64,000 nucleotides of DNA from Comamonas thiooxydans (GCF_002157685.2 NZ_AP026738.1:868001-932000), one strand, 5' to 3'. Shown: positions 28,916 to 39,757, numbered from the stretch's first letter. Program-made: numbers and translations. Notes: generated by a model not told the origin, from the sequence alone.

Positions 28916-31900
28916 ATGAATGTACCGATTGCGTTGGCTGCCGCCCTCCAGGCCCAGGCTGCCGAACCCGCACGACTGCGCGAGATTCCCTATAACTACA
29001 CATCGTTCTCTGACCGTGAGATTGTGATTCGTCTGTTGGGCTCATCCATGTGGGATGTGCTCAATCAGCTGCGTCAGGAACGCCGTACCGGCCGATCCGC
29101 CCGCATGCTCTACGAAGTGCTGGGGGATATCTGGGTTGTGCAGCGCAATCCCTATCTTCAGGACGACCTGATCCACAACCCTGACCGCCGCAAGTCGCTG
29201 GTCGAGGCGCTGGAGCATCGCCTGGCCGAGATCGACAAGCGCCGCGAGCCCAACGAGGATGCGCTGCGCGATCAGCTGGTGGGTCAACTGGTGGAAGCGG
29301 CCCATCGCGCCGTGCATGAATTCAACGCCACTTTTGTCGAGGCCGAGCAGCTGCGCCGTCGCGCGCAGAAGACGCTGCGTCGCTATACCGCCAAGGACAA
29401 CATCAAGTTTGACGGCCTGTCGCGCGTGGCCCATGTGACCGACGCGACCGACTGGCGCGTCGAGTACCCGTTTGTGGTGCTAACACCCGATACCGAAGCC
29501 GAGATGGCCGGCCTGGTCAAGGGCTGTATCGAGCTGGGTCTGACCATCATTCCGCGCGGAGGCGGTACCGGCTATACGGGTGGCGCCATTCCTTTGACCT
29601 GGCGCTCGGTGGTCATCAACACCGAGAAGCTGGAGGCGCTGACCGAAGTCGAGATGCGCATGATTCCCGGCGTGGATCACGAAGTGCCCACCATCTACTC
29701 CGAAGCCGGTGTGGTGACCCAGCGTGTGGCCGATGCGGCCGAGCGCGGCGGCTTTGTGTTTGCCGTGGATCCGACCTCCATCGAGGCCTCCTGCATAGGC
29801 GGCAATATCGCCATGAACGCGGGCGGTAAAAAGGCCGTGCTCTGGGGGACTGCCCTGGACAATCTGGTGTCCTGGCGCATGGTCACGCCCGATGCGCAAT
29901 GGCTGGAGGTCACGCGCCTGGATCACAACCTCGGCAAGATCCATGATGCCGAGATGGCCTGCTTCGAACTGAAGTACTTCGAGGCGGACGGCAAGACCCA
30001 TGTGCGCACCGAGCGCCTGGACATCCCCGGTCACACCTTCCGCAAGGAAGGCCTGGGCAAGGACGTGACCGACAAATTCCTCTCGGGTCTGCCCGGCATC
30101 CAGAAGGAAGGCACGGACGGCCTGATCACCAGCGCGCGCTGGGTGGTGCACCGCATGCCGGCGCATACGCGTACCGTTTGCATGGAATTCTTCGGCAATG
30201 CCAAGGATGCCGTGCCCTCCATCGTCGAGATCAAGGACTATATGTTCGCCGAGCAAAAGCGCTCGGGCGTGCTGCTGGCCGGCCTTGAACACCTGGACGA
30301 TCGCTACCTCAAGGCCGTGGGCTACGCGACCAAGAGCAAGAAGGGCAATGGCCGTCTGCCCAAGATGGTGCTGCTGGGCGATATCGCCGGTGACGATGCC
30401 GACGAAGTGGCACGCGTGGCTGCCGAGGTGGTGCGCATTGCCAATTCGCGCAACGGCGAAGGCTTTACCGCCGTCAGCGCCGAGGCACGCAAGAAATTCT
30501 GGCTGGACCGCAAGCGCACGGCAGCGATCTCACGCCACACCAACGCCTTCAAGATCAACGAAGACGTGGTGATTCCGCTGCCGCGCATGGCCGAGTACAC
30601 AGATGGCATCGAGCGCATCAATATCGAGCTGTCGCTGCGCAACAAGCTCAAGCTCTGCGACGAGCTGAGCGGCTTCTTCAAGCACTCCGATCTGCCCCTG
30701 GGCAAGAGCGACGATGCCGGCGACATCCCCAGTGCCGAACTGCTGGAAGACCGCGTGCAGCAGGCCCTGGCGCTGGTGGCTGAGGTGCGCGAGCTCTGGC
30801 AGGGCTGGCTGGACGGCGTGGCCACGCTGTTCCCCGAGCTGCAGGATCACCGCCTGCGTGCGAGTTGGAAGACCCAGCTCAAGGAGCCGCTGTCCAAGAT
30901 TTTTGCGGGCGTTGCCTTCCAGCCGCTGCGCGAGTCCGTCAACGAGATTCACCAGACTGTGCTCAAGGGGCGCGTCTGGGTGGCCCTGCACATGCATGCC
31001 GGCGACGGCAATGTGCACACCAACATCCCCGTCAACTCCGATGACTATGAAATGCTGCAGACCGCGCACGAAGCCGTGGCCCGCATCATGGAGCTGGCGC
31101 GCAGCCTCGATGGCGTGATCTCGGGTGAGCACGGCATCGGCATCACCAAGCTGGAATTCCTCTCGGATGCCGAGCTGGCACCGTTTGCCGATTACAAGAA
31201 GCGTGTGGACCCCGAAGGCCGCTTCAACAAGGGCAAGCTGATCCGCAACGAAGAATGGGATGCCCTGGCGCACCAGAGTCACGACGGTCGCTCGCCGCGC
31301 GAGTCGCTGATGTTTGCCGATCTGACCAATGCCTACACGCCCAGCTTCGGCCTGATGGGTTATGAATCCATCATCATGCAGCAGTCGGACATCGGCGCCA
31401 TCGCCAACTCCGTCAAGGACTGCCTGCGCTGCGGCAAGTGCAAGCCCGTGTGCGCCACCCATGTGCCGCGTGCCAATCTGCTGTACTCGCCGCGCAACAA
31501 GATCCTGGCCACCTCGCTGCTGGTGGAGGCCTTCCTCTACGAAGAGCAGACACGCCGTGGCGTGTCCATCAAGCACTGGCAGGAATTCGAAGACGTGGCC
31601 GACCATTGCACGGTCTGCCACAAGTGCTTCAATCCCTGCCCGGTCAAGATCGACTTTGGCGACGTGACCATGAATATGCGCAACCTGCTGCGCAAGATGG
31701 ACAAGAAGAGCTTCCGTCCCGGCAACAAGCTGGCCATGGCCATGCTCAATGCCACCAACCCCGACACCATCAAGTTCATGCGCACGGCCATGGTGGGCGT
31801 GGGCTTCAAGGCCCAGCGCCTGGCGGCCGACGTGCTGGGGGCTGTCGCCAAGAAGCAGACCGCGCATCCACCCGCATCGGTGGGCACGGCTCCCATCAAG

Positions 31901-32833
31901 GAGCAGGTGATTCACTTCATCAACAAGAAGCTGCCCGGTGGTCTGCCCACCAAGACGGCGCGCGCCTTGCTGGACATCGAGGACAAGGACTACGTGCCCA
32001 TCATCCGCGATCCGCAGGCCACCAAGTCGGACACCGAGGCGGTGTTCTACTTCCCCGGCTGTGGCTCGGAGCGCCTGTTCAGCCAGGTGGGTCTGGCCAC
32101 GCAGGCCATGCTCTGGCATGCCGGCGTGCAGACCGTGCTGCCGCCCGGTTATCTGTGCTGCGGCTATCCCCAGCGCGGTTCGGGCCAGTTCGACAAGGCC
32201 GAGAAGATGATCACGGACAACCGTGTGCTCTTCCACCGTGTGGCGACCACGCTCAACTATCTGGACATCAAGACCGTGGTGGTGAGCTGCGGTACCTGCT
32301 ATGACCAGTTGCAGGGCTACCAGTTCGACAAGATCTTCCCCGGCTGCCGCATCATCGACATCCACGAATATCTGCTCGAAAAAGGCATCACGCTGCAGAA
32401 CAAGGGTGCTTACCTGTACCACGACCCCTGCCATACGCCCATGAAGCAGCAGGACCCGATGAAGACCGTCAAGGCCTTGATGGGCGACAACGTGCTCAAG
32501 AGCGAGCGCTGCTGCGGCGAGTCGGGCACGCTGGGCGTGACGCGTCCCGACATCTCCACGCAGATCCGTTTCCGCAAGACCGAGGAGATCCGCAAGGGCG
32601 AGGCCGCATTGCGCGACAACGGTCAGCTGGGTGCCCAGGACAACGTCAAGATCCTGACCAGCTGCCCCAGTTGCCTGCAGGGCCTGAGCCGCTATGGCAA
32701 TGACCTGAACAACGGTCTGCTCGAAGCCGACTACATCGTGGTCGAGATGGCGCGCGACATCCTGGGCGAAAACTGGATGGCCGAGTATGTCAATCGCGCC
32801 AACCAGGGCGGCATCGAGCGCGTGCTGGTGTGA
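28916..32833 (+). CDS. FAD-linked oxidase / Fe-S protein fusion (DUF3683, GlcD-GlcF-like)
   Basis: This 1305-residue protein combines parts that are separate in glycolate or D-lactate oxidases. Residues 1-150 match the DUF3683 type of N-terminal region ([19 protein letters not shown]). A FAD_binding_4 domain follows (about 190-330, [18 protein letters not shown]), then a FAD-oxidase C-terminal domain (to about 780, with [15 protein letters not shown] and GEHGIGITK). Two [4Fe-4S] motifs follow, [11 protein letters not shown] near 836 and [12 protein letters not shown] near 898. Two CCG domains end it, with cysteines in FPGCGSE, CCGYP, SCGTC and DPCHTP, CCGES, SCPSC. A membrane-associated 2-hydroxyacid dehydrogenase is likely; the substrate is not shown. 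Confidence 0.88.
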   Translation: MNVPIALAAALQAQAAEPARLREIPYNYTSFSDREIVIRLLGSSMWDVLNQLRQERRTGRSARMLYEVLGDIWVVQRNPYLQDDLIHNPDRRKSLVEALEHRLAEIDKRREPNEDALRDQLVGQLVEAAHRAVHEFNATFVEAEQLRRRAQKTLRRYTAKDNIKFDGLSRVAHVTDATDWRVEYPFVVLTPDTEAEMAGLVKGCIELGLTIIPRGGGTGYTGGAIPLTWRSVVINTEKLEALTEVEMRMIPGVDHEVPTIYSEAGVVTQRVADAAERGGFVFAVDPTSIEASCIGGNIAMNAGGKKAVLWGTALDNLVSWRMVTPDAQWLEVTRLDHNLGKIHDAEMACFELKYFEADGKTHVRTERLDIPGHTFRKEGLGKDVTDKFLSGLPGIQKEGTDGLITSARWVVHRMPAHTRTVCMEFFGNAKDAVPSIVEIKDYMFAEQKRSGVLLAGLEHLDDRYLKAVGYATKSKKGNGRLPKMVLLGDIAGDDADEVARVAAEVVRIANSRNGEGFTAVSAEARKKFWLDRKRTAAISRHTNAFKINEDVVIPLPRMAEYTDGIERINIELSLRNKLKLCDELSGFFKHSDLPLGKSDDAGDIPSAELLEDRVQQALALVAEVRELWQGWLDGVATLFPELQDHRLRASWKTQLKEPLSKIFAGVAFQPLRESVNEIHQTVLKGRVWVALHMHAGDGNVHTNIPVNSDDYEMLQTAHEAVARIMELARSLDGVISGEHGIGITKLEFLSDAELAPFADYKKRVDPEGRFNKGKLIRNEEWDALAHQSHDGRSPRESLMFADLTNAYTPSFGLMGYESIIMQQSDIGAIANSVKDCLRCGKCKPVCATHVPRANLLYSPRNKILATSLLVEAFLYEEQTRRGVSIKHWQEFEDVADHCTVCHKCFNPCPVKIDFGDVTMNMRNLLRKMDKKSFRPGNKLAMAMLNATNPDTIKFMRTAMVGVGFKAQRLAADVLGAVAKKQTAHPPASVGTAPIKEQVIHFINKKLPGGLPTKTARALLDIEDKDYVPIIRDPQATKSDTEAVFYFPGCGSERLFSQVGLATQAMLWHAGVQTVLPPGYLCCGYPQRGSGQFDKAEKMITDNRVLFHRVATTLNYLDIKTVVVSCGTCYDQLQGYQFDKIFPGCRIIDIHEYLLEKGITLQNKGAYLYHDPCHTPMKQQDPMKTVKALMGDNVLKSERCCGESGTLGVTRPDISTQIRFRKTEEIRKGEAALRDNGQLGAQDNVKILTSCPSCLQGLSRYGNDLNNGLLEADYIVVEMARDILGENWMAEYVNRANQGGIERVLV

Positions 32834-32925
32834 TGCCCCCTGAGTCGCTTCGCGCCGGGACGACGCCCTCGGCGCGGGGCGGTGCGGCCGGCATAGGCCC
32901 TTCCTCGGTGTCTCCGGCCTGGGCC
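32834..32925 (+). repeat. Dispersed GC-rich intergenic repeat, copy B (diverged)
   Basis: TGCCCCCTGAGTCGCTTCGC, GGGACGACGCC and CCTCGGTGTCTCCGGCCTGG match the start, middle and end of copies A and D, with a more diverged centre. It directly follows the stop codon of the FAD/Fe-S gene. Confidence 0.6.
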
Positions 32926-32976
32926 GGGGTCACATCGCAGTGATGTGGGTAGGAAGCATTGCAATGGAGATTTCAG

Positions 32977-33414
32977 ATGTTGGTTGAAAATTGTCCTCTG
33001 TGTGCAAGCGATGGCGGTGCGCTGGTCTGGCACGGCGACAAGCTGCGTGTGATTCGCGCAGCGGAAGCTGGCTTTCCGGCCTTCTATCGCGTGGTCTGGA
33101 ATGAGCATGCGGCCGAGTTCTCGGATCTGAGCGCAGCGGATCGCATTGTCTGCATGGATGCCGTGGCTCTGGTCGAACGTGTGCTGCGCGAGCAGCTGGC
33201 TCCTACCAAGATCAACCTGGCTGCGCTCGGTAATATGGTGGCGCATCTGCACTGGCATGTGATTGCGCGCTATGACTGGGACAGCCACTTTCCCGCTGCC
33301 GTCTGGGCTGCGGCCCAGCGCGAGCGCGATGAAGCCCGCGAAGCTGCGATTGCCCGCCAGCTGCCGCAGGTGGATGAAGTGCTGCAAAAGGCGTTGACCC
33401 TCTGGGCCGCGTGA
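32977..33414 (+). CDS. HIT-family protein
   Basis: This 145-residue protein has the histidine triad in MVAHLHWHVIARY (HxHxH form: HLHWH). Family members hydrolyse or transfer nucleotide monophosphate groups through the middle histidine. The N-terminal CPLCASDGG may bind zinc. The start is the ATG at 32977, preceded by GGAGA at 7 bp; a TTG at 32959 is less likely. A terminator follows. The natural substrate cannot be told from sequence. Confidence 0.9.
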   Translation: MLVENCPLCASDGGALVWHGDKLRVIRAAEAGFPAFYRVVWNEHAAEFSDLSAADRIVCMDAVALVERVLREQLAPTKINLAALGNMVAHLHWHVIARYDWDSHFPAAVWAAAQRERDEAREAAIARQLPQVDEVLQKALTLWAA

Positions 33415-33441
33415 TGTTTTTCATCTCCGTCGGGAGATTCA

Positions 33442-33466
33442 AAGGGCAGCTTGAGGCTGCCCTTTT
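33442..33466 (+). terminator. Terminator after the HIT gene
   Basis: AAGGGCAGC and GCTGCCCTT form a 9-bp stem followed by TT and a short T-rich tail. Confidence 0.75.
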
Positions 33467-33488
33467 ATGCATTGATTAGGAGAAAACC

Positions 33489-33908
33489 ATGGCAGGACTG
33501 CAAGCCAACACTCCCACCCCCCAGTCGTTGACCGTGCATGGTGCGTCACGCGTGCTGGAGGTCTCTTATTCGGACGGCAAGACTTTCCGCATCCCGTTCG
33601 AGTTGCTGCGCGTGTACTCGCCTTCGGCCGAGGTGCAAGGCCATGGCCCGGGCCAGGAGGTGCTGCAGACCGGCAAGCGCGATGTGGGCATCAACACCAT
33701 AGAGCCGGTCGGCAACTACGCCATCAAGCCCTTCTTCAGCGATGGGCATGAAAGCGGTCTGTATACCTGGGAATACCTCTACCAGCTGGGCAGCCAGCAG
33801 GATGCTCTGTGGCAGCAATATCTGCAGCGCCTCGAAGAGGCCGGGATGGATCGAGATACGCCCATGCCCGAGAAGGGCGCCAGCGGTCATGGCTGCAGCG
33901 TGCATTGA
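33489..33908 (+). CDS. DUF971 (GBBH-like N-terminal) protein
   Basis: This 139-residue protein belongs to the DUF971 group, related to the small N-terminal domain of gamma-butyrobetaine hydroxylase. Typical stretches are SRVLEVSYSDGKTFRIPFELLRVYSPSAEVQGHG, VGINTIEPVGNYAIKPFFSDGHESGLYTWEYLYQL. In other proteobacteria such proteins sit beside ubiE or Fe-S maturation genes, as here, 243 bp before ubiE. AGGAG precedes the ATG. Function is not established; a metal-binding or Fe-S support role is only a suggestion. Confidence 0.88.
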   Translation: MAGLQANTPTPQSLTVHGASRVLEVSYSDGKTFRIPFELLRVYSPSAEVQGHGPGQEVLQTGKRDVGINTIEPVGNYAIKPFFSDGHESGLYTWEYLYQLGSQQDALWQQYLQRLEEAGMDRDTPMPEKGASGHGCSVH

Positions 33909-34009
33909 GCTTTGACTCCCAGGGGCTTGCATGTCGGCTCAAAAGCCGGCAGCAACGTCCCGTACACGCCACATAGCCCATGCGTACAGCACAGGGTTAT
34001 TGAGGCTGG

Positions 34010-34070
34010 TGCTATATTTCCAATAGCTTGCAGCGCATGTGAAATAAGCGCTCAAGGCGAATTCTTTCAA
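34010..34070 (+). repeat. ATAGCT-type intergenic repeat, copy 3 (diverged)
   Basis: ATTTCCAATAGCTTGCAGCG followed by AAATAAGCGCTCAAGGCGAA keeps the ATAGCT and AAGCGCT...AGGC blocks of this family. It fills much of the gap before ubiE. Confidence 0.4.
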
Positions 34071-34151
34071 AAAACCATAGTGCTTCAAAGCCTGTAGCTA
34101 TACGGGGTTGTCGCTGTACGCGCAAGCACTGCCTGCTTAGCATTCTTTGTT

Positions 34152-34883
34152 ATGAGCTCCACACACTTCGGATTCCAGACTGTTGATGAAAGCGAGAAGG
34201 CATCGCGCGTACGCGGTGTGTTCGACTCCGTGGCTTCCAAGTACGACGTCATGAACGATGTGATGTCGGGCGGCATGCATCGCGCCTGGAAGGCTTACAC
34301 GTTGATGGTGGCCAACCTCAAGGAAGGCGACAAGGCGCTGGACATCGCGGGCGGCACAGGGGATCTGTCCCTGGCTTTTTCCAAGAAGGTCGGGGCCAGC
34401 GGTCAGGTGGTGCACACCGACATCAACGAAGCCATGCTGCGTGTGGGGCGCGACCGCCTGACCGACAAGGGCGTGATCCTGCCCACGCTGGTCTGCGATG
34501 CTGAAAAGCTGCCCTTTCCCGACAACTATTTCGATCTGGTCAGCGTGGCCTTCGGTCTGCGCAATATGACGCACAAGGATGCCGCGCTCAAGGAAATGAA
34601 CCGCGTGCTGCGTCCTGGCGGCAAGCTGCTGGTGCTGGAATTCTCCAAGGTGGCCAAGCCCCTGGAGAAGGCCTATGACTGGTACTCGTTCAAGATTTTG
34701 CCGGCCATGGGCAAGATGATTGCCGGCGACGCCGAAAGCTATCGCTATCTGGCTGAGTCAATCCGCATGCACCCAGGCCAGAAGGAGCTCAAGGCCCTGA
34801 TGCAGCAATGCGGCTTTGGCCATGTGGACTATCACAACATGACAGGAGGCGTCTGTGCCTTGCATGTGGGAATCAAGTGTTAA
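34152..34883 (+). CDS. ubiE: Ubiquinone/menaquinone C-methyltransferase UbiE
   Basis: This 243-residue SAM-dependent enzyme methylates the ring carbon of the demethoxy-ubiquinol (and demethylmenaquinol) intermediate. The SAM motif [11 protein letters not shown] is at residues 63-73, preceded by [24 protein letters not shown], the UbiE signature; [27 protein letters not shown] follows. A TAGCAT box (34138-34143) lies 8 bp before the ATG and no Shine-Dalgarno sequence is visible, so the mRNA may be leaderless. It heads the ubiE / Tim44-like / ubiJ / ubiB group. Confidence 0.97.
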   Translation: MSSTHFGFQTVDESEKASRVRGVFDSVASKYDVMNDVMSGGMHRAWKAYTLMVANLKEGDKALDIAGGTGDLSLAFSKKVGASGQVVHTDINEAMLRVGRDRLTDKGVILPTLVCDAEKLPFPDNYFDLVSVAFGLRNMTHKDAALKEMNRVLRPGGKLLVLEFSKVAKPLEKAYDWYSFKILPAMGKMIAGDAESYRYLAESIRMHPGQKELKALMQQCGFGHVDYHNMTGGVCALHVGIKC

Positions 34884-34934
34884 GTGCGCCCTGTGCGCAG
34901 ATTTATAGCGACTTTCTATAAGAAGGGAGATGAG

Positions 34935-35936
34935 ATGAAGAAACTTTGGTCAATCGCCTTGGTGGCAATGCTGGTGGTGGCACATGGTCAGGCCGATGCC
35001 AAACGCATGGGCGGTGGCTCATCGTTCGGCAAGCAGTCGGGCAACGTCACTCAACGCGAAGCATCTCGTGCTCCCGCTCAGAATACCCAGCAGGCTACGC
35101 AGCAGAGTGCGGCGCAGCAAAACCGTGCTGCTCCGCCTGCAGCGGCTCCGGCCGCTGCACCCAAGAAGCCATGGGGAGCCATGCTGGGCGGCCTCGCCGC
35201 AGGCCTGGGCCTGGCCTGGCTGGCCAACTCGCTGGGCATGGGCGAGGCCTTTGCCAATATGCTGATGTTCGGTCTGCTGGCCATGGTGATCATGGTGGTG
35301 GTCGGCATGATCATGCGCCGTCGCAAGGCAGCGCCTGCCGTGCAGAGCGCCAGCAGTCCATTCGCCTTTCAGGGTGCAGGCAATCTGGGCGGTGATGTGA
35401 ATGCACCTCAGGCACGTCAGTACAACCCCGAAAAAGTGGGCAATGATGCGTCGGCTCGTCCTTGGGAACAGAACCATATTCCCGAAGCCGCAGCTGCAGC
35501 TGGCGGCTCCATGATCGGCTCTGCCCTGTCGGGTTCACAGAACTGGGGCGTGCCTGCAGACTTCGACGCCGAAGGCTTTCTCACGGCAGCCAAGCGCAAC
35601 TTCGTGACGCTGCAGTCGGCCTGGGATAGGTCCGACATCACCACTCTGCGCTCCATGATGACCGACGAGATGCTCGCGGAAATCCGCAGCCAGCTGTCCG
35701 AGCGCGAGAGCCAGCGTGCCGGTGAACCCAACCACACCGATGTGCTGATGATTGATGCGCAGCTGCTGGGTATCGAAGATCTGGGTAATGGCTATATGGC
35801 CAGCGTCGAGTTCTCCGGCATGATCCGCGAAGAGGCATCGGCAGGCCCCAGCCCCTTCCGTGAAGTCTGGAACATGACCAAGCCCAAGAGTGGCACCAGC
35901 GGCTGGCTGGTGGCAGGCGTGCAGGCGCTGCAATAA
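34935..35936 (+). CDS. Tim44-like domain membrane protein
   Basis: This 333-residue protein starts at the ATG at 34935 (AAGGGAGATGAG upstream). It has a signal or first membrane segment (MKKLWSIALVAMLVVAHGQADA), a Gln/Ala-rich low-complexity stretch (about 30-75), a hydrophobic pair (about 82-130, GAMLGGLAAGLGLAWLANSL and MLMFGLLAMVIMVVVGMIM) followed by RRRK, and a C-terminal Tim44-like domain (about 215-333, FDAEGFLTAAKRNFVTLQSAWDRSDI). The C-terminal domain probably lies in the cytosol. Tim44 is the membrane anchor of the mitochondrial import motor; bacterial homologues have no settled role. It sits between ubiE and ubiJ. Confidence 0.87.
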   Translation: MKKLWSIALVAMLVVAHGQADAKRMGGGSSFGKQSGNVTQREASRAPAQNTQQATQQSAAQQNRAAPPAAAPAAAPKKPWGAMLGGLAAGLGLAWLANSLGMGEAFANMLMFGLLAMVIMVVVGMIMRRRKAAPAVQSASSPFAFQGAGNLGGDVNAPQARQYNPEKVGNDASARPWEQNHIPEAAAAAGGSMIGSALSGSQNWGVPADFDAEGFLTAAKRNFVTLQSAWDRSDITTLRSMMTDEMLAEIRSQLSERESQRAGEPNHTDVLMIDAQLLGIEDLGNGYMASVEFSGMIREEASAGPSPFREVWNMTKPKSGTSGWLVAGVQALQ

Positions 35937-35940
35937 GCAC

Positions 35941-36000
35941 CGCCCCGCAGCGATGGTGCCGTCCCCCTAGGGGGGAAGGCGCAAAGCGCCACAGCGGGGG
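35941..36000 (-). repeat. Dispersed GC-rich intergenic repeat, copy C (partial)
   Basis: On the minus strand it reads CCCCCGCTGTGGCGCTTTGC, GCCTTCCCCC and GGGGGACGGCACC, matching the first half of copy D almost base for base. It fills the gap between the Tim44-like gene and ubiJ. Confidence 0.65.
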
Positions 36001-36026
36001 ATTAATTTCATGAATAATCGGGGACT

Positions 36027-36638
36027 ATGGCAACACAGTCCCCTTTTTCTTTTCTGGGCGGTCTCGTCGAACGCGTGATGGCCGGTCCCCAAGCTCCCGA
36101 ATGGCTGGTGAGTGAAATGCACCAGCGTCTGGTGCTTTTCCTCAATCACGTGCTGATGCAGGAAAAAGAGGCCATGGATCGCCTCGTGCGCCAGAAGGGG
36201 CGTATTGCGCGCGTGCAATGGCGCCAGTATTCGGTCGCCTTGCTGGTCACTCCTGCCGGTCTGTTTGACGTGGCTCCTGCGGAGGCAGCACCCGATCTGA
36301 TGCTGGAAGTCACGGAGACCTCTCCTTTGTCGCTGGCTCAGACGGCCTTGCGTGGCGACAAGCCCAGCATTCGCATCGAAGGCGACGTGCAGTTTGCCGC
36401 CGAGATCAATTGGCTGGTGGATAACGTCAAGTGGGATGTGGAGGAAGATCTGGCTCGCCTGATTGGCGATGTGCCGGCCCACACCATTGGCAAGGTGGCA
36501 CGCACGGCCGCACAGGGGCTGCGTCAGTTCGTCGGCGCACGCATGGGCAGCAAGTCTGCCTCTGCTGCCGATGTTGCCAATCCTGCCGGCACGGCACCCG
36601 TGGCAGCCATGCCCGGGGCCGATTACACACAGCCATGA
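36027..36638 (+). CDS. ubiJ: Ubiquinone biosynthesis accessory factor UbiJ (SCP2 domain)
   Basis: This 203-residue protein has an SCP2 lipid-binding fold ([52 protein letters not shown]) and the UbiJ-type helix [27 protein letters not shown]. In E. coli UbiJ scaffolds the soluble Ubi metabolon and binds lipid intermediates. Its stop overlaps the ubiB start (ATGA), so the two are translationally coupled. The Ala-rich C-terminal tail is probably disordered. Confidence 0.92.
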   Translation: MATQSPFSFLGGLVERVMAGPQAPEWLVSEMHQRLVLFLNHVLMQEKEAMDRLVRQKGRIARVQWRQYSVALLVTPAGLFDVAPAEAAPDLMLEVTETSPLSLAQTALRGDKPSIRIEGDVQFAAEINWLVDNVKWDVEEDLARLIGDVPAHTIGKVARTAAQGLRQFVGARMGSKSASAADVANPAGTAPVAAMPGADYTQP

Positions 36639-38203
36639 GCCGCTTTCTGCGAGGCTGGGCCATCCTCTGGGTGGTGTTTCGTTATGGACTCGACGAGCTG
36701 GTGCTCTCCGGGATTCCCCATCCGCGCCTGCGCAGCCTGCGCGGCGTGCTGACCTTCGGCCGCAAGCTGGACAAGCCACGTGGCGTGCGCCTGCGCGAAG
36801 CGCTGGAAGAGCTGGGACCCATCTTCGTGAAGTTCGGTCAGGTGCTGTCTACACGCAGCGACCTGATGCCGCCCGATGTGGCCGAGGAACTGGCCAAGCT
36901 GCAGGATCGCGTGCCGCCGTTCGATTCCCAGATCGCGGTGGACACCATCGAGCGTTCCTTTCGCAAGCCGCTGGAGCAGATCTTCATCAGCTTCGAGCGT
37001 GAGCCCGTGGCCAGTGCGTCCATCGCCCAGGTGCACTTTGCCAGGGTTCGCGACAAGTCTGGCGTCGAGCACGACGTCGCCGTCAAGGTGCTGCGCCCGG
37101 GCATGAAGTCCGTGATCGACAAGGATCTGGCGCTGATGCACATGATGGCGAGCTGGCTGGAAAAGCTCTCCCATGATGGCAAGCGCCTCAAGCCCAAGGA
37201 AGTGGTTGCCGAGTTCGACAACTATCTGCATGACGAACTGGACCTGATCCGTGAAGCCTCCAATGCCGCGCAGCTGCGCCGCAATATGGAAGGGCTGGAT
37301 CTGGTGCTGATCCCCGAGATCCACTGGGATTACTGCCACACCGATGTGATGGTGATGGAGCGCATGAAGGGCGTGCCCATCAGCCAGGTCGAGCGCCTGC
37401 GCGAAGCCGGCGTGGACATCCCCAAGCTGGCGCGCGACGGCGTGACCATCTTCTTTACCCAGGTGTTCCGCGACGGTTTCTTTCATGCCGACATGCACCC
37501 GGGCAACATCATGGTCAGCCTGGAGCCCGATACCTTCGGGCGCTATATCTCGCTGGACTTCGGCATCGTCGGCACGCTGACCGAGTTCGACAAGGAATAT
37601 CTGGCGCAGAACTTCCTGGCCTTCTTCCGCCGCGACTACAAGCGCGTTGCCGCCTTGCATGTGGAAAGCGGCTGGGTACCGGCCACGACGCGCGTCGAGG
37701 AGCTGGAGGCAGCCATCCGCGCCGTCTGCGAGCCTTATTTCGACCGGCCTCTGGCCGAAATCTCGCTGGGCATGGTGCTGATGCGCCTGTTCCAGACCTC
37801 GCGCCGTTTCCAGGTCGAGATCCAGCCCCAGCTGGTGCTGCTGCAAAAGACGCTGCTCAATATTGAAGGCCTGGGGCGTCAGCTCGACCCCAACCTCGAT
37901 CTGTGGAGCACGGCCAAGCCGTTTCTCGAGAAATGGATGCTGGACCAGATGGGACCGCAGCGCCTATGGCATGAGCTGCAGGCGCAGGCACCGCGTTACG
38001 CCAAGATCCTGCCCGACATTCCGCGCGTGCTGCACCAGTATCTGTCCAGACATGGCGCCGGCAATGACAGCGAGGCCCTGCTCAAGGAGCTGCTGCAGCA
38101 GCAGAAAACGACCAACCGTTTGCTGCAGGCCATCCTCTGCGGCGGTATCGGTTTCGTCATCGGTCTGGTGGTGCTGCAGGTTCTGCTGCGCATCCGCTTC
38201 TGA
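36635..38203 (+). CDS. ubiB: Ubiquinone biosynthesis ATPase/kinase-like protein UbiB
   Basis: This 522-residue member of the ABC1/ADCK family starts at the ATG overlapping the ubiJ stop. It has the KxGQ motif (K66-Q69, [16 protein letters not shown]), the Ala-rich loop [11 protein letters not shown] that replaces the P-loop of ordinary kinases, [13 protein letters not shown], the HADMHPGNI catalytic loop and DFG in SLDFGIVG. The C-terminus has two membrane helices (about 497-522, [19 protein letters not shown]). UbiB acts as an ATPase that makes polyprenyl quinone precursors accessible at the membrane. Confidence 0.96.
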   Translation: MSRFLRGWAILWVVFRYGLDELVLSGIPHPRLRSLRGVLTFGRKLDKPRGVRLREALEELGPIFVKFGQVLSTRSDLMPPDVAEELAKLQDRVPPFDSQIAVDTIERSFRKPLEQIFISFEREPVASASIAQVHFARVRDKSGVEHDVAVKVLRPGMKSVIDKDLALMHMMASWLEKLSHDGKRLKPKEVVAEFDNYLHDELDLIREASNAAQLRRNMEGLDLVLIPEIHWDYCHTDVMVMERMKGVPISQVERLREAGVDIPKLARDGVTIFFTQVFRDGFFHADMHPGNIMVSLEPDTFGRYISLDFGIVGTLTEFDKEYLAQNFLAFFRRDYKRVAALHVESGWVPATTRVEELEAAIRAVCEPYFDRPLAEISLGMVLMRLFQTSRRFQVEIQPQLVLLQKTLLNIEGLGRQLDPNLDLWSTAKPFLEKWMLDQMGPQRLWHELQAQAPRYAKILPDIPRVLHQYLSRHGAGNDSEALLKELLQQQKTTNRLLQAILCGGIGFVIGLVVLQVLLRIRF

Positions 38204-38238
38204 GCTTTCCCTTTCTTTAGAGTTCGAGGAGTGCCAGC

Positions 38239-39690
38239 GTGCTGCTCTCATTGGTGATCGTCTACCTGTTAGTGACCATCGGCATTGGTCTGTGGGCCGC
38301 CAGACGCGTGAAGAACACGGCGGATTTCGCCATTGCCGGCCGTCATCTGCCGCTCTACATGATCATCACCACCACCTTTGCGACCTGGTTCGGGTCCGAG
38401 CTGGTGCTGGGCGTGCCTGCCAAGTTCATCGAAGGCGGGCTGCATGCGCTGGTGGAAGACCCGTTTGGCGCGGGCATGTGCCTGATCCTGGTGGGCGTCT
38501 TTTTTGCGGCCAAGCTCTACCGCATGAATCTGCTGACCATCAGCGACTACTACCGCTCGCGCTATGGCCGGGCTATCGAGGTGGTCTGCTCGCTGATCAT
38601 CATGCTCAGCTATCTGGGCTGGGTCTCGGCCCAGGTCACGGCGCTGGGCCTGGTGTTCAACCTGCTCTCGGGCGGTGCCGTCAGCATTCCCATGGGCATG
38701 ACGATCGGCGTGCTCTCCGTGCTGGTCTACACGCTGTTCGGCGGCATGTGGTCCGTGGCCGTGACGGATTTCGTGCAGATGATCATTCTGGTCGCCGGCC
38801 TGCTGATACTGGCCTTCTTTGCCGGTGACATGGCGGGCGGCGCGGGCAAGGTGGTCGATCTGGCCACCAGCCGGGATCTGTTCAAGTTCCTGCCCGAGCC
38901 TTCGCTGCATGAAATCGTTTTCTTCATCGGCGCTGCCGTGACCATGATGCTGGGCTCGATTCCGCAGCAGGACATCTTTCAGCGCGTGATGTCGGCAGAC
39001 ACCGAAAAATCGGCCGTGCGCGGCACCATCATCGGCGGTGCCTGCTATGTGATCTTTGCCTTCGTGCCCATGTTCCTGGTGGCCAGTGCGCTCATCATCA
39101 TGCCCGCCGAAGCCACGGCCCTGCTGGCCGATGATCCGCAGAAGGTGCTGCCCACCCTGGTGATGGACAAGATGCCGTTCGCCATGCAGGTGCTGTTCTT
39201 CGGCGCGCTGCTCTCGGCCATCAAGTCCTGCGCTTCCGCCACCTTGCTGGCCCCCAGCGTGACCTTCACCGAGAACATCTGGCGTCAGTTCCGGCCCTAT
39301 ACCTCGGACAAGGACAATCTCAGGACCATGCGCATCAGCGTGCTGGTGTTCGCGGCCTGCGTGCTGGCCTATTCGATCGTCATGGAAGGCACGCCTATCT
39401 ATGAGCTGGTCGCCAGTGCCTATCAGGTGCCGCTGGTGGGCGCCTTCGTACCGCTGGTGTTCGGCCTGTACTGGAAGCGCGCCACCACCCAGGGCGCCAT
39501 CAGCGCCGTGGCGCTGGGCATAGGTGTGTGGCTGGTCTTCATGGTCACGCCCGCGCTCAACCAGGCTTTTCCACAGCAGCTGGCTGGTCTTTTGGCTGCT
39601 GTCTCCGGCATGCTGGCGGGCTCGCTGCTGCCACAGTGGATCAGCAACCATCACCGTGAAATCGAGTCCTTTACCGAGATCAAGGCCTGA
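38239..39690 (+). CDS. Sodium:solute symporter family protein
   Basis: This 483-residue protein starts with GTG at 38239, with GAGGAG 8 bp upstream. About 13 membrane helices are visible, with the SSS signatures NTADFAIAGRHLPLYM, TTFATWFGSELVLGVPAKF, TISDYYRSRYG and GGMWSVAVTDFVQMIILVAGLL. The family co-transports sugars, amino acids, vitamins or carboxylates with sodium. It begins 35 bp after ubiB and may be read from the same transcript. No neighbour reveals the substrate. Confidence 0.9.
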   Translation: MLLSLVIVYLLVTIGIGLWAARRVKNTADFAIAGRHLPLYMIITTTFATWFGSELVLGVPAKFIEGGLHALVEDPFGAGMCLILVGVFFAAKLYRMNLLTISDYYRSRYGRAIEVVCSLIIMLSYLGWVSAQVTALGLVFNLLSGGAVSIPMGMTIGVLSVLVYTLFGGMWSVAVTDFVQMIILVAGLLILAFFAGDMAGGAGKVVDLATSRDLFKFLPEPSLHEIVFFIGAAVTMMLGSIPQQDIFQRVMSADTEKSAVRGTIIGGACYVIFAFVPMFLVASALIIMPAEATALLADDPQKVLPTLVMDKMPFAMQVLFFGALLSAIKSCASATLLAPSVTFTENIWRQFRPYTSDKDNLRTMRISVLVFAACVLAYSIVMEGTPIYELVASAYQVPLVGAFVPLVFGLYWKRATTQGAISAVALGIGVWLVFMVTPALNQAFPQQLAGLLAAVSGMLAGSLLPQWISNHHREIESFTEIKA

Positions 39691-39751
39691 GAGAGCAAAC
39701 CAACGGCGCCGGGGCTTGCTTGCGCAGCGCAGCAAAACCAGGGGCGGCGCC

Positions 39752-39757
39752 TATAAT
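39752..39757 (+). promoter_or_regulatory. Candidate -10 box upstream of the FmdB gene
   Basis: A perfect TATAAT lies 34 bp before the ATG at 39792, giving a normal leader. The -35 region is not well defined. Confidence 0.5.
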
